In this document: piece after piece, positions 57,584-64,000 of the stretch | How the letters are laid out: each line of letters starts with the position of its first letter | How positions within the stretch are numbered: the stretch's first letter is position 1 | From: Prochlorococcus sp. AG-402-B19 | Lineage (GTDB): Bacteria > Cyanobacteriota > Cyanobacteriia > PCC-6307 > Cyanobiaceae | DNA length: 64,000 nt | Assembly: GCA_003279615.1 (NCBI GenBank) | Contig: QCHM01000007.1 | Coordinates: 1 to 64,000 of the forward strand | Reading direction: 5' to 3' | The notes under the pieces: generated by a model | Seen by the model: only the letters and a program-made list of their open reading frames with translations | Database searches by the model: none | Told to the model about the DNA's origin: nothing | Position numbers and translations under genes: made by a program

Positions 57584-59278
57584 ATGGGCAGTACTAAAGC
57601 TATGCAGACGACTAGAACTTTCTCTGAGTTTGCAAACCAAGCTGACTACTCATTCTTGGATTCTCTCGAACCTGATCCTCAGGCAACAGATGATGGTGAC
57701 GACCACCTAACAAGAGAGGTCTTTTCGGGTCACTATGTTCCTGTCACTCCAACAGCAATTCCAAAGCCAGAATATATCGCTCACAGTAAAATATTATTTA
57801 ACGAGTTAGGCTTGAGTCAGGAACTTGCTCTAGATGAGCTTTTTCGTCGTCTATTCTCGGGCGACATAAGTGTTGCGACAACACCGATGCGACCATTTGG
57901 TTGGGCTACCGGTTACGCACTATCTATCTATGGAACTGAATATACTCAGCAGTGTCCATTTGGGACAGGTAACGGGTATGGAGATGGGAGAGCTATTTCT
58001 GTATTTGAAGGTCTTTTTAATGGCAAAAGATGGGAGATGCAACTGAAAGGAGGAGGTCCAACACCATACTGTAGAGGGGCTGATGGACGAGCAGTGCTTC
58101 GTTCAAGCGTTCGTGAGTTTTTAGCGCAGGAATATATGCAATCACTCGGAGTACCAACATCACGATCTCTCACACTATATGTCTCTAAATCTGAAACAGT
58201 CCGCAGGCCTTGGTATACAAAAGACTCCAATTCAATCGATCCAGACATATTGGTAGAAACACCAGCTGCAATCTCAACACGAGTCGCGCCATCATTTTTA
58301 CGGGTAGGTCAGATAGAACTCTTTGCACGTCGAGTACGCAACAATGAGCATCAAGATGCAATGAAAGAGCTCGAGATGATTGTGAAGCACTTAATCATAA
58401 GAAATTACAAGGAGGAAATTGATCCGACCCTTAGCTTTAGCGATCAAGTCGTTGAGCTGGCAAATTCATTCCGAGAACGACTCACATCATTAGTAGCTAA
58501 TTGGATGCGGATTGGCTACTGCCAAGGTAATTTCAACAGTGACAACTGCGCTGCAGGAGGTTTCACCCTCGATTACGGTCCATTTGGTTTTTGCGAACTC
58601 TTCGATCCCAGATTCCAACCTTGGACAGGAGGTGGTGAACATTTTGCGTTCTTTAACCAACAAGTTGCTGCCGAAGCAAATTATCAAATGTTTTGGGGGG
58701 CGATTCGACCTCTGCTTACCGGCAACGCAAAGGCACTCGACAGGCTAGATAGCATCCGCGATGGATTTACTACGGTAATGAATCAGAAAATGGAGAACAT
58801 GTGGACAAAGAAACTAGGCTTAGTCACCTATGACGCACCTCTAGTAAATGAAATGCTACAGCTCATGGTTCACACAAAGGTCGACTACACAATCTTTTTC
58901 CGAAAACTTTCAAGTATCCCAAAAGAACTTAAGGACTTAAAAGATAGTTTCTATCTACCAATTGCAGAAGAGATTGAGACCAAATGGATCAGTTGGCTAC
59001 AAAGATGGCGTGAGCACGTAATTAACAAAGGTGATCAAAATAAAATATCAGCAAAAATGAAACGTATTAATCCAAAATACACATGGCGGGAATGGCTCAT
59101 CACACCAGCATACGAAATGGCAGAGGAAGGCGACTATAGTCTCATAATGGAACTACAAGCTGTTTTAGAGAAACCTTACGAGGAACAATCATTAGAGGTA
59201 CAGAAAAAATACGACAGACTCAAGCCCAAGAAATTCTTTGGAGCCGGTGGGATTTCCCATTACAGCTGTTCCTCATGA
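57584..59278 (+). CDS. selO: SelO family protein (protein AMPylase, YdiU)
   Basis: 564 aa; SelO is a pseudokinase-fold enzyme that transfers AMP to proteins and protects against oxidative stress. Motifs: [31 protein letters not shown] segment [51 protein letters not shown] and [15 protein letters not shown]. It ends HYSCSS, the site of selenocysteine in eukaryotic SELENOO, here Cys. G+C looks clearly higher than flanking genes, which could mean recent transfer. Confidence 0.92.
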   Translation: MGSTKAMQTTRTFSEFANQADYSFLDSLEPDPQATDDGDDHLTREVFSGHYVPVTPTAIPKPEYIAHSKILFNELGLSQELALDELFRRLFSGDISVATTPMRPFGWATGYALSIYGTEYTQQCPFGTGNGYGDGRAISVFEGLFNGKRWEMQLKGGGPTPYCRGADGRAVLRSSVREFLAQEYMQSLGVPTSRSLTLYVSKSETVRRPWYTKDSNSIDPDILVETPAAISTRVAPSFLRVGQIELFARRVRNNEHQDAMKELEMIVKHLIIRNYKEEIDPTLSFSDQVVELANSFRERLTSLVANWMRIGYCQGNFNSDNCAAGGFTLDYGPFGFCELFDPRFQPWTGGGEHFAFFNQQVAAEANYQMFWGAIRPLLTGNAKALDRLDSIRDGFTTVMNQKMENMWTKKLGLVTYDAPLVNEMLQLMVHTKVDYTIFFRKLSSIPKELKDLKDSFYLPIAEEIETKWISWLQRWREHVINKGDQNKISAKMKRINPKYTWREWLITPAYEMAEEGDYSLIMELQAVLEKPYEEQSLEVQKKYDRLKPKKFFGAGGISHYSCSS

Positions 59279-59465
59279 ATTAACACCAGAATTTAAAACC
59301 TACGAAGTTAGGGCTATAGAATTTAAAAATAAAGTTTAATTATCTTTAATAGGAACTACAAACATAAAAAGATTCTTTGGATGACTTTTTTATATAGGTA
59401 ACCGAACCAATCATTCTCTCGAAAAAGGAATATTTAACGCATTATTAAATCATTTAGTTTTAAAC

Positions 59466-59594
59466 ATGTCCGAAGATACAAAATCTAAAATCAGAATTTT
59501 TCTTCCATTTAGTTGGTTCATTCCCGCTCTCATTTCTTTTGGAGTGATTAATTTCCACCAACTTTCTGCAGGCATCTCACCCATATCCATCTAG
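59466..59594 (+). CDS. Small membrane protein, 42 aa
   Basis: Reads MSEDTKSKIRIFLPFSWFIP and ALISFGVINFHQL; one helix. Four bases before the next gene, so an operon with 59599 and 59733 is likely. Confidence 0.55.
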   Translation: MSEDTKSKIRIFLPFSWFIPALISFGVINFHQLSAGISPISI

Positions 59595-59598
59595 AACC

Positions 59599-59733
59599 AT
59601 GTCATCACATATTCCTGAATTCTACGAATCAATAGTTGAAGCTTCCGATAGAGGAGAGTTGTGGGGGCTAAATCAAATTTCTAATAACATTAATCAACTT
59701 GAAATCAACTTTGATCCTTCAGTTTATAAATAA
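59599..59733 (+). CDS. ASxxGxLWGL mini-protein, 44 aa
   Basis: Contains FYESIVEASDRGELWGLNQI, matching the 17462 protein core (YKAIVKASEQGNLWGLKR). The stop overlaps the next ATG (TAATG). Family unknown but paralogy supports it. Confidence 0.65.
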   Translation: MSSHIPEFYESIVEASDRGELWGLNQISNNINQLEINFDPSVYK

Positions 59734-59900
59734 TGCAAAACTTCGATAAAATAAATCCTCTAAACCAAGAAGATAGAGAATTACTTTCTGATTTAAAGTC
59801 CACCTTTGACCTTGGGACACAAACTATAATTGGACAAGATGAAGATGAGATAGTTGATGACCTAATTGATTTGATGACTGAATATAATGAAGATCTATAA
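59733..59900 (+). CDS. Small acidic protein, 55 aa
   Basis: MQNFDKINPLNQEDRELLSD followed by LKSTFDLGTQTIIGQDEDEI and VDDLIDLMTEYNEDL. Highly acidic helical protein, coupled by a one-base overlap to the 59599 gene. Might mimic nucleic acid or bind a basic partner; unknown. Confidence 0.6.
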   Translation: MQNFDKINPLNQEDRELLSDLKSTFDLGTQTIIGQDEDEIVDDLIDLMTEYNEDL

Positions 59901-60009
59901 CTAGAGTTAACACTTTAAATACTAACTTGTATGATTTATAATTATATTTTTTTTAACTCTATCGAATTGTAAAAATTATTGAACTCCCGAAAGTAAAAAA
60001 GAGAAAATC

Positions 60010-60255
60010 TCAACTATTAATTTTTTGCCAAATAATTTCAGCATCTCTAAAAAGGTAAATAGCTTCTTTTCTACCAACGGCTCTTTCAGCATCGTTCATC
60101 AACTTAATATAGCTCTCTCTCAAAGCCTGCTTTTCCATGACAACTTTGGTGAAGATATTAAGCTTTTCAGATCGATCGTCTACATTTCTTTTAGCTCCAT
60201 TCTTCATGAATCGATGCGGGAATCTAGCTCTTACCCGAACGTTATGCCTACTCAT
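60010..60255 (-). CDS. Basic helical protein, 81 aa
   Basis: MSRHNVRVRARFPHRFMKNG then VVMEKQALRESYIKLMNDAE and EAIYLFRDAEIIWQKINS. Strongly basic N terminus. The opposite-strand frame here is less plausible. Unknown family, possibly nucleic-acid binding. Confidence 0.6.
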   Translation of the reverse strand: MSRHNVRVRARFPHRFMKNGAKRNVDDRSEKLNIFTKVVMEKQALRESYIKLMNDAERAVGRKEAIYLFRDAEIIWQKINS

Positions 60256-60349
60256 TTAACAAGATCTAGGTTACTGATTTATTACTCGAACATTCTGAAA
60301 AGGCAAGATATCAACTGCGTGTAGGGTTAACCTCCAATTTTTTATTCAA

Positions 60350-60484
60350 CTAGGAAGCTTTACCCACTTCGATTCCATAGTCTTTCGCGAGTTCTATCAA
60401 CTCTTGGATTGACAAGTCAACTAGATAACTTCGGATGCATTGAAAAGCATTAAAGCTCTCAATACTTTTTCTCTCATTGAACAT
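60350..60484 (-). CDS. Small helical protein, 44 aa
   Basis: MFNERKSIESFNAFQCIRSY then LVDLSIQELIELAKDYGIEV. The end resembles helix-extended-helix modules of SAP or Rho N-terminal type (LSxQELxELAKxYGIxV), which bind nucleic acid; this is inference from sequence pattern. An open frame extends upstream without a start. Confidence 0.6.
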   Translation of the reverse strand: MFNERKSIESFNAFQCIRSYLVDLSIQELIELAKDYGIEVGKAS

Positions 60485-60679
60485 TGCACGAGAGATTCTT
60501 AGAGCTAAGGCTTCTTTAGTGAAAATTGCACAAAAACAACTAATACAATGCTATTAAATTTCTGGATATGTGTGTGTACAAATCATCTTAAAAAAAAACA
60601 AAAAATAAAATCAATATAGTTGTCCGCAAAGTCACACTCAGCACATTGACCTTTTAATATTTTACTCAAAGGAATAATT

Positions 60680-60892
60680 ATGACAGAAGCAAAGAAAAAC
60701 AAAAAACTTGGATTTGTCCCAAAGACGTCAAAGACTTCAGAAAAAAAAGAGGTAATTAAAGAGCCCAAAGGAAGACTTATATCCTGGTCTCCCTGGCCTC
60801 CTGCTAATTTCAAAACTCGTTACCCAGCATTCCCTTTAGTTACGACTGTTTTGATTTTAATAATTTTACGCTGGCTAACCTTAGCTAATTAA
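60680..60892 (+). CDS. Membrane protein, 70 aa
   Basis: Basic polar N terminus (MTEAKKNKKLGFVPKTSKTS), then RLISWSPWPPANFKTRYP and a C-terminal helix (PLVTTVLILIILRWLTLAN). Tail-anchored topology. Unknown. Confidence 0.6.
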   Translation: MTEAKKNKKLGFVPKTSKTSEKKEVIKEPKGRLISWSPWPPANFKTRYPAFPLVTTVLILIILRWLTLAN

Positions 60893-60934
60893 CTACTAGT
60901 AAATAGTTAAAAGTTATATAAGGAAAGTTGTTTT

Positions 60935-61117
60935 TTAAAAGTGAAAATAGGGGATTTCTCTTGGGGGGGCAGTACGCGTAGAACAGATTCCAAATTGCAA
61001 GCACTCCATCACATCATCATCATATTTTGGCTTGTAATTAGAAAACAAATCAGACATTTCATTTCCTTGAATGGAAACCCCAGAAAAATTTCGAAATAAT
61101 TGCTTTGAGAATGGCAT
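60935..61117 (-). CDS. ECLQFGIC family small protein, 60 aa
   Basis: ATG 61115-61117 is chosen because the distance to the conserved promoter element (61145-61198) matches the two paralogues. Contains KYDDDVMECLQFGICSTRTA and PPREIPYFHF. The two Cys in ECLQFGIC are separated by five residues and could bind metal or redox partner. Three copies in the last 4 kb of the window. Confidence 0.7.
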   Translation of the reverse strand: MPFSKQLFRNFSGVSIQGNEMSDLFSNYKPKYDDDVMECLQFGICSTRTAPPREIPYFHF

Positions 61118-61144
61118 GGTTAGACATCTAAACAACCTGCTTAA

Positions 61145-61198
61145 TTTCTACTCATATTGGTTTAAGAAATCTATGGTGAAGAACACTCAAGTATTTAT
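61145..61198 (-). promoter_or_regulatory. Conserved promoter-like element, ECLQFGIC copy 3
   Basis: ATAAATACTT, 35 bases, then GAGTAGAAA in the coding direction, as upstream of 62442 (34-base gap) and 63016 (35-base gap). The sub-motif AGNGTT after the first box is also shared. It ends 28 bases before the start codon. Confidence 0.6.
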
Positions 61199-61341
61199 AC
61201 AGGCAATGAAAACCAATTCAATACATAGAGACAATTGTCTAAGGATCAACTAGTCCTTATCTTGAAAGACATTGTTTTATTAATAAGAGGCAACTTTTTC
61301 ACCACGCTTTACTTTGGCTTTTCTCGACAATAAAAGTTCCA

Positions 61342-61593
61342 TTATTTTGATTTTTTTCTTTGACTAAAGCCATCCGGAGACTGAAGATAAGAAGTTTGGC
61401 CTAAATAGGGATCTTCGCCAAAAAGATCATTCATTTGCTTTTCTGTCATTTGCGTAGGAGCTTGAACGGTTTCAGTAGGATCTGAGTCTATATGCGATGA
61501 ATCTATTTCATCTGCATCAACAGCCGCAGGAGAAAGAATCAGAAGGAGACCAAGAGAGAAAGAAATGATTCGGATTAGCAATGAGTTATTCAT
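61342..61593 (-). CDS. Secreted acidic protein, 83 aa
   Basis: ATG 61591-61593 (MNNSLLIRIISFSLGLLLIL) is chosen as it gives a clean signal peptide; an upstream extension would run into the 61604 gene. The mature region is acidic with TEKQMNDLFGEDPYLGQTSY, weakly like the DIFGDEQ motif of 6368. Periplasmic; unknown. Confidence 0.6.
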   Translation of the reverse strand: MNNSLLIRIISFSLGLLLILSPAAVDADEIDSSHIDSDPTETVQAPTQMTEKQMNDLFGEDPYLGQTSYLQSPDGFSQRKKSK

Positions 61594-61603
61594 TTTCTTG
61601 AAT

Positions 61604-61759
61604 TTACCTATCGGTAGAATCGGAACTATCAACTTGTTCAACCGTCTCATCTTGACTTGCTTTGTTCTTATTAGATAAGGAACATCCACCTTCGCCCCAT
61701 GCCAAAACAGGAGCTGCCGAAAAAGAAAAGGCAAAGACTAAAGGTAGAATTTTATTCAT
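61604..61759 (-). CDS. Secreted WGEGGC peptide, 51 aa
   Basis: Signal peptide (ILPLVFAFSFSAAPVLA) followed by WGEGGCSLSNKNKASQDETV and EQVDSSDSTDR. A short Gly-Glu-Gly-Gly-Cys start of the mature peptide is distinctive for a small secreted family of marine cyanobacteria. Eleven bases upstream of the 61342 gene start; both likely on one transcript. Confidence 0.65.
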   Translation of the reverse strand: MNKILPLVFAFSFSAAPVLAWGEGGCSLSNKNKASQDETVEQVDSSDSTDR

Positions 61760-61817
61760 AACAAAAATTGGAATCAAAGCAATATTAAAGCCTTTTAATA
61801 AAGTTCGTTTGACTGAC

Positions 61818-62282
61818 TTAATTCATGTCCATTCCTATTTCCATTTCATTCATAGAAACCTCACTCTGATCACTATTTAATGGTTCTACACTAATTTCAG
61901 GCAAATCTTCTTCGCTTACTCCTGGCAAGGATGGTTCAATAACTATCCCGAGAGGATTATCGCCATTGTCTTCTAGAATTGACGGCTTATCAAATAGAGA
62001 CTTGTCTTCTTGATCTGTAAGAAATTCTGATTCTGTTAAAAGATTATTATCTTCACTAGCAATTTTTTCACTTGTATCCTTTATTAGTAATTTCGAAAGA
62101 TCAACAACGTCTATGATTACTGACTTTTGACTTTCATACATATCTTGTATCACATTAATTATTTCACCTGATTTTGTGGATTGGGAAATAAAAGCAAAAC
62201 AAGTCCAGCCAGCCAGAATAATTGAGATTAAGACAATAGAAATAAAAGCAGAATACATTGCTCTTATTATTGTTTTGATCAT
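61818..62282 (-). CDS. Membrane-anchored acidic protein, 154 aa
   Basis: N-terminal helix (AFISIVLISIILAGWTCFAF), a polar middle and a long acidic tail with VIEPSLPGVSEEDLPEISVE. Architecture like the 43682 protein. Upstream of the 61604 gene on the same strand. Function unknown. Confidence 0.6.
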   Translation of the reverse strand: MIKTIIRAMYSAFISIVLISIILAGWTCFAFISQSTKSGEIINVIQDMYESQKSVIIDVVDLSKLLIKDTSEKIASEDNNLLTESEFLTDQEDKSLFDKPSILEDNGDNPLGIVIEPSLPGVSEEDLPEISVEPLNSDQSEVSMNEMEIGMDMN

Positions 62283-62360
62283 TCGGTAACTTTAGATATT
62301 ATTAAATCTAGGCACATCATTTAATACTTAAAACGGGCTCTTCACACCCTGTAAAGGCGT

Positions 62361-62413
62361 ATAAATACTTTAGGGTTTACTCTCTAGTTTTTGCTACCTG
62401 AATAGAGTAGAAA
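62361..62413 (+). promoter_or_regulatory. Conserved promoter-like element, ECLQFGIC copy 1
   Basis: ATAAATACTT, 34 bases containing GTTTACTCTCTAG, then GAGTAGAAA, ending 28 bases before the 62442 start. TTTACTCT could act as a minus 10 type box. Confidence 0.62.
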
Positions 62414-62441
62414 AATAATAGGTTATTTAGGCAGCTTAATT

Positions 62442-62609
62442 ATGTCCTTTAATCCATTCAAACCTTTAATTCAAAACATCCAAGAATTATTCTGCACTAA
62501 TATTCAAACTGATAAACAGCGAAAAGATGAGGACCAAGAATGCTTACAGTTTGGGATTTGTGCTGTGCAAGCCCAATCACCAAGACCAGAAGAGTTGTAT
62601 TTTGGATGA
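62442..62609 (+). CDS. ECLQFGIC family small protein, 55 aa
   Basis: MSFNPFKPLIQNIQELFCTN then DQECLQFGICAVQAQSPRPE. Soluble; third Cys near residue 18. Preceded by the conserved element at 62361. Function unknown; the ECLQFGIC core is the only fixed part. Confidence 0.72.
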   Translation: MSFNPFKPLIQNIQELFCTNIQTDKQRKDEDQECLQFGICAVQAQSPRPEELYFG

Positions 62610-62623
62610 AAATAATTTCAGTA

Positions 62624-62764
62624 CTATGCCACTTCAGGAATATTTTCAATAAATTCATCTAATTCTTGAAATTTTCGTTCTAGATAAAAGATCTTTTTGG
62701 TTTCAGTCATTTCATCAGAATAAAATTTCACTGGTAAATTAGAAAGAAGGTTATCACCACTCAT
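62624..62764 (-). CDS. MSGDNLL family small protein, 46 aa
   Basis: MSGDNLLSNLPVKFYSDEMT then ETKKIFYLERKFQELDEFIE; paralogue of 42785 with the same first 22 residues. Convergent with the 62442 gene at a 14-base gap. Unknown. Confidence 0.68.
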   Translation of the reverse strand: MSGDNLLSNLPVKFYSDEMTETKKIFYLERKFQELDEFIENIPEVA

Positions 62765-62937
62765 CAATCAAGTTTCACTTAATTTTTACACTATTAAACC
62801 TAATAATCAAAAAGAACCAACCTCTACAACTATTAAATTTTTGTATACCATACTTAAAATCTTCAAGGAATTTCTAGAGAAATATGTTTCTCAAAATGTA
62901 CAAATCTTCAGAGACTAACTTTTAATCATTAAACAGA

Positions 62938-62991
62938 ATAAATACTTAAGTGTTTATTCTCTAGGTATCATCAGCCCCATAGGAGTAGAAA
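62938..62991 (+). promoter_or_regulatory. Conserved promoter-like element, ECLQFGIC copy 2
   Basis: ATAAATACTT, 35 bases with GTTTATTCTCTAG, then GAGTAGAAA, ending 24 bases before the 63016 start. The closest match is copy 1 (62361-62413). Confidence 0.62.
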
Positions 62992-63015
62992 TAGAATGTG
63001 GATCTTCGAACTCCT

Positions 63016-63204
63016 ATGTCCTACGGAAATCGGTTTGCTCAATTGACTACAGAGGCTGCAGAAAATGCCGCTCGACTTGTTCTTAGTCAACTATCTGAAA
63101 GACTTAGTTTTTCAAAGCATCGAACAAACAACGATGAAGAAATGGAGTGTTTGCAATTTGGCATATGTTCTTATCAAGTTCAACCACAGAGAGTAAATTT
63201 CTAG
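63016..63204 (+). CDS. ECLQFGIC family small protein, 62 aa
   Basis: ATG 63016 (MSYGNRFAQLTTEAAENAAR) gives the same spacing to the promoter element as its relatives; GTG 62998 is in frame but less likely. Contains DEEMECLQFGICSYQVQPQR. Helical N-terminal half, Cys pair at the end. Confidence 0.7.
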   Translation: MSYGNRFAQLTTEAAENAARLVLSQLSERLSFSKHRTNNDEEMECLQFGICSYQVQPQRVNF

Positions 63205-63214
63205 AGTGTCTCAA

Positions 63215-63292
63215 ATGAAATACACTGAACTAATTTTGATATTTTCGTCATTATCATTGACCTTTTTAGGTTTCTCTTTTCTCTCAATTTAA
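63215..63292 (+). CDS. Possible 25-aa membrane peptide
   Basis: MKYTELILIFSSLSLTFLGF ending SFLSI; one helix, ten bases after the 63016 gene. Could be cotranscribed. Too short to confirm. Confidence 0.4.
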   Translation: MKYTELILIFSSLSLTFLGFSFLSI

Positions 63293-63363
63293 TTCATTGA
63301 AGTTGTTGAGAAACGTATGAAAAGATTAAATAGAAATTTGGCGATAGTAATGATTAGTAAAAA

Positions 63364-63696
63364 TCATTGATTATCAGAATCTTCCAGAAGATCTGAATAT
63401 TCTGATGAATGTAAAATTGGCAACTCAGAAGCGCTATTAGTTGATCTAACTAACAAAGCAGTTAATTCTGCTGTCCTTTTATTATTAATAACATTGTTAC
63501 CATGAGCAGAAACTGCAGCTCCAGCAACAAGGGCAGAAATTGGTTTCCACCAAGGTAGAGATTTTAAGTCATTCTTTTGAACTTCTGCCCAGAGAAAACC
63601 CAGCCCAAGCAAAACTCCAAAAACGACTCCAGACCATTGACATATTTCAGCTGAAATTGATGTAGTATTTTCAGCAGCATTAATTTGATCTTCCAT
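63364..63696 (-). CDS. Membrane protein, 110 aa
   Basis: ATG 63694-63696 (MEDQINAAENTTSISAEICQ) is preferred to the hydrophobic extension starting at 63750. Two helices (WSGVVFGVLLGLGFLWAEV and PISALVAGAAVSAHGN) and a polar tail. The HGNNVINNKRTAELTALLV segment suggests a helical cytosolic end. Unknown. Right of it up to 64000 nothing was recognised. Confidence 0.6.
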   Translation of the reverse strand: MEDQINAAENTTSISAEICQWSGVVFGVLLGLGFLWAEVQKNDLKSLPWWKPISALVAGAAVSAHGNNVINNKRTAELTALLVRSTNSASELPILHSSEYSDLLEDSDNQ

Positions 63697-64000
63697 TAGG
63701 TAAAAAAATCGCAAGAAAAGAGCATGATTACTCACATAATATAAAAGCACTTCTTAAAACATATGAACATAAGTAATTAATCCAATCTGATCATACATTT
63801 TAAATGTATTTATTTTGCTATTGACGGCAAAATTGAATACATCAAAAAAAAGCTAAGAATATAGATTGATGAGACTTATTTTTTAGAAGCTCAAGAATAA
63901 ATCATAAAATTTTCAAATATCATCCTTTAGACAATCCTTTGATCAATTTCAACTAAATAAAATCAAGCGTCCAAATTCATAAATTTTGCAACATTACTAT

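Noticed and set aside
57946..58248. Minus frame inside SelO
   Set aside because: Antisense shadow; SelO motifs on the plus strand are unambiguous.
56163..59278. Genomic island inserted at tRNA-Gly
   Set aside because: No repeat of the tRNA 3-prime end and no integrase found downstream; only the base composition of selO hints at transfer.
61071..61253. Plus frame METPEKFRNN...
   Set aside because: Overlaps the ECLQFGIC gene and its promoter block on the other strand, both supported by paralogues.
1..64000. CRISPR array, phage or transposon
   Set aside because: No regularly spaced repeats, no transposase, integrase, terminase or capsid-like protein was seen on either strand; the nuclease at 14110 is not accompanied by cas genes.

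Overview
The window looks like a chromosomal segment of a low-light or NATL-type Prochlorococcus (marine picocyanobacterium). The grounds are low G+C by eye, short intergenic spacing, one-helix Hli chlorophyll-binding proteins, plastid-type PAP/fibrillin proteins, a carotenoid-isomerase-like oxidoreductase, and several families typical of marine cyanobacteria (DUF1499, DUF1651, DUF3764, DUF4278, CP12-like peptides). No rRNA, CRISPR array, transposase, integrase or phage structural gene is visible. One tRNA, tRNA-Gly(CCC), lies at 56163-56234. Names of families come from memory of their motifs; no search was run.

Layout. Bases 1-3.9 kb hold a partial Hli gene, a DUF938 methyltransferase with a zinc-ribbon partner, a degenerate adenylation domain of an NAD-dependent DNA ligase, and a thiamine-binding MTH1187 protein. 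Bases 3.9-13.4 kb are mostly very small proteins plus LOG phosphoribohydrolase, DUF1330 and MAPEG proteins, then a ribbon-helix-helix protein with a Lys/Ala histone-like tail and a decayed cysteine-rich gene. Bases 14.1-15.7 kb carry a Cas4/RecB-like nuclease beside an SRAP (YedK/HMCES) abasic-site protein. Bases 16-25 kb include DUF3764, an AEC permease, a run of overlapping tiny genes, a rhomboid protease and a second histone-like paralogue. Bases 24-30 kb hold PAP/fibrillin, CrtISO-like oxidoreductase, CIA30 and GH57 genes. Bases 30-47 kb are again dominated by tiny genes around nitroreductase, PurT, a glutamine amidotransferase and DUF1499 genes. Bases 47-64 kb contain proline iminopeptidase, a HAD hydrolase, the tRNA, SelO and more tiny membrane or secreted proteins.

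The main theme is dispersed duplication of very small genes. At least fifteen families occur two to five times inside 64 kb, often as single genes on either strand. Several families also carry conserved non-coding DNA with them: a 53-54 base promoter-like block before three ECLQFGIC genes, a 28-base block before two MxTPYH genes, a structured leader before two DUF4278 genes, and a three-way-junction RNA structure directly after both histone-like genes with paired base changes. These point to mobile or recombining gene-plus-control units and are the most promising new biology here.

Many small genes were found outside long reading frames by translating the gaps; their confidence is lower unless a paralogue in the window supports them. 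Overlapping stop/start pairs (TAATG or TGATG) recur and suggest translational coupling.
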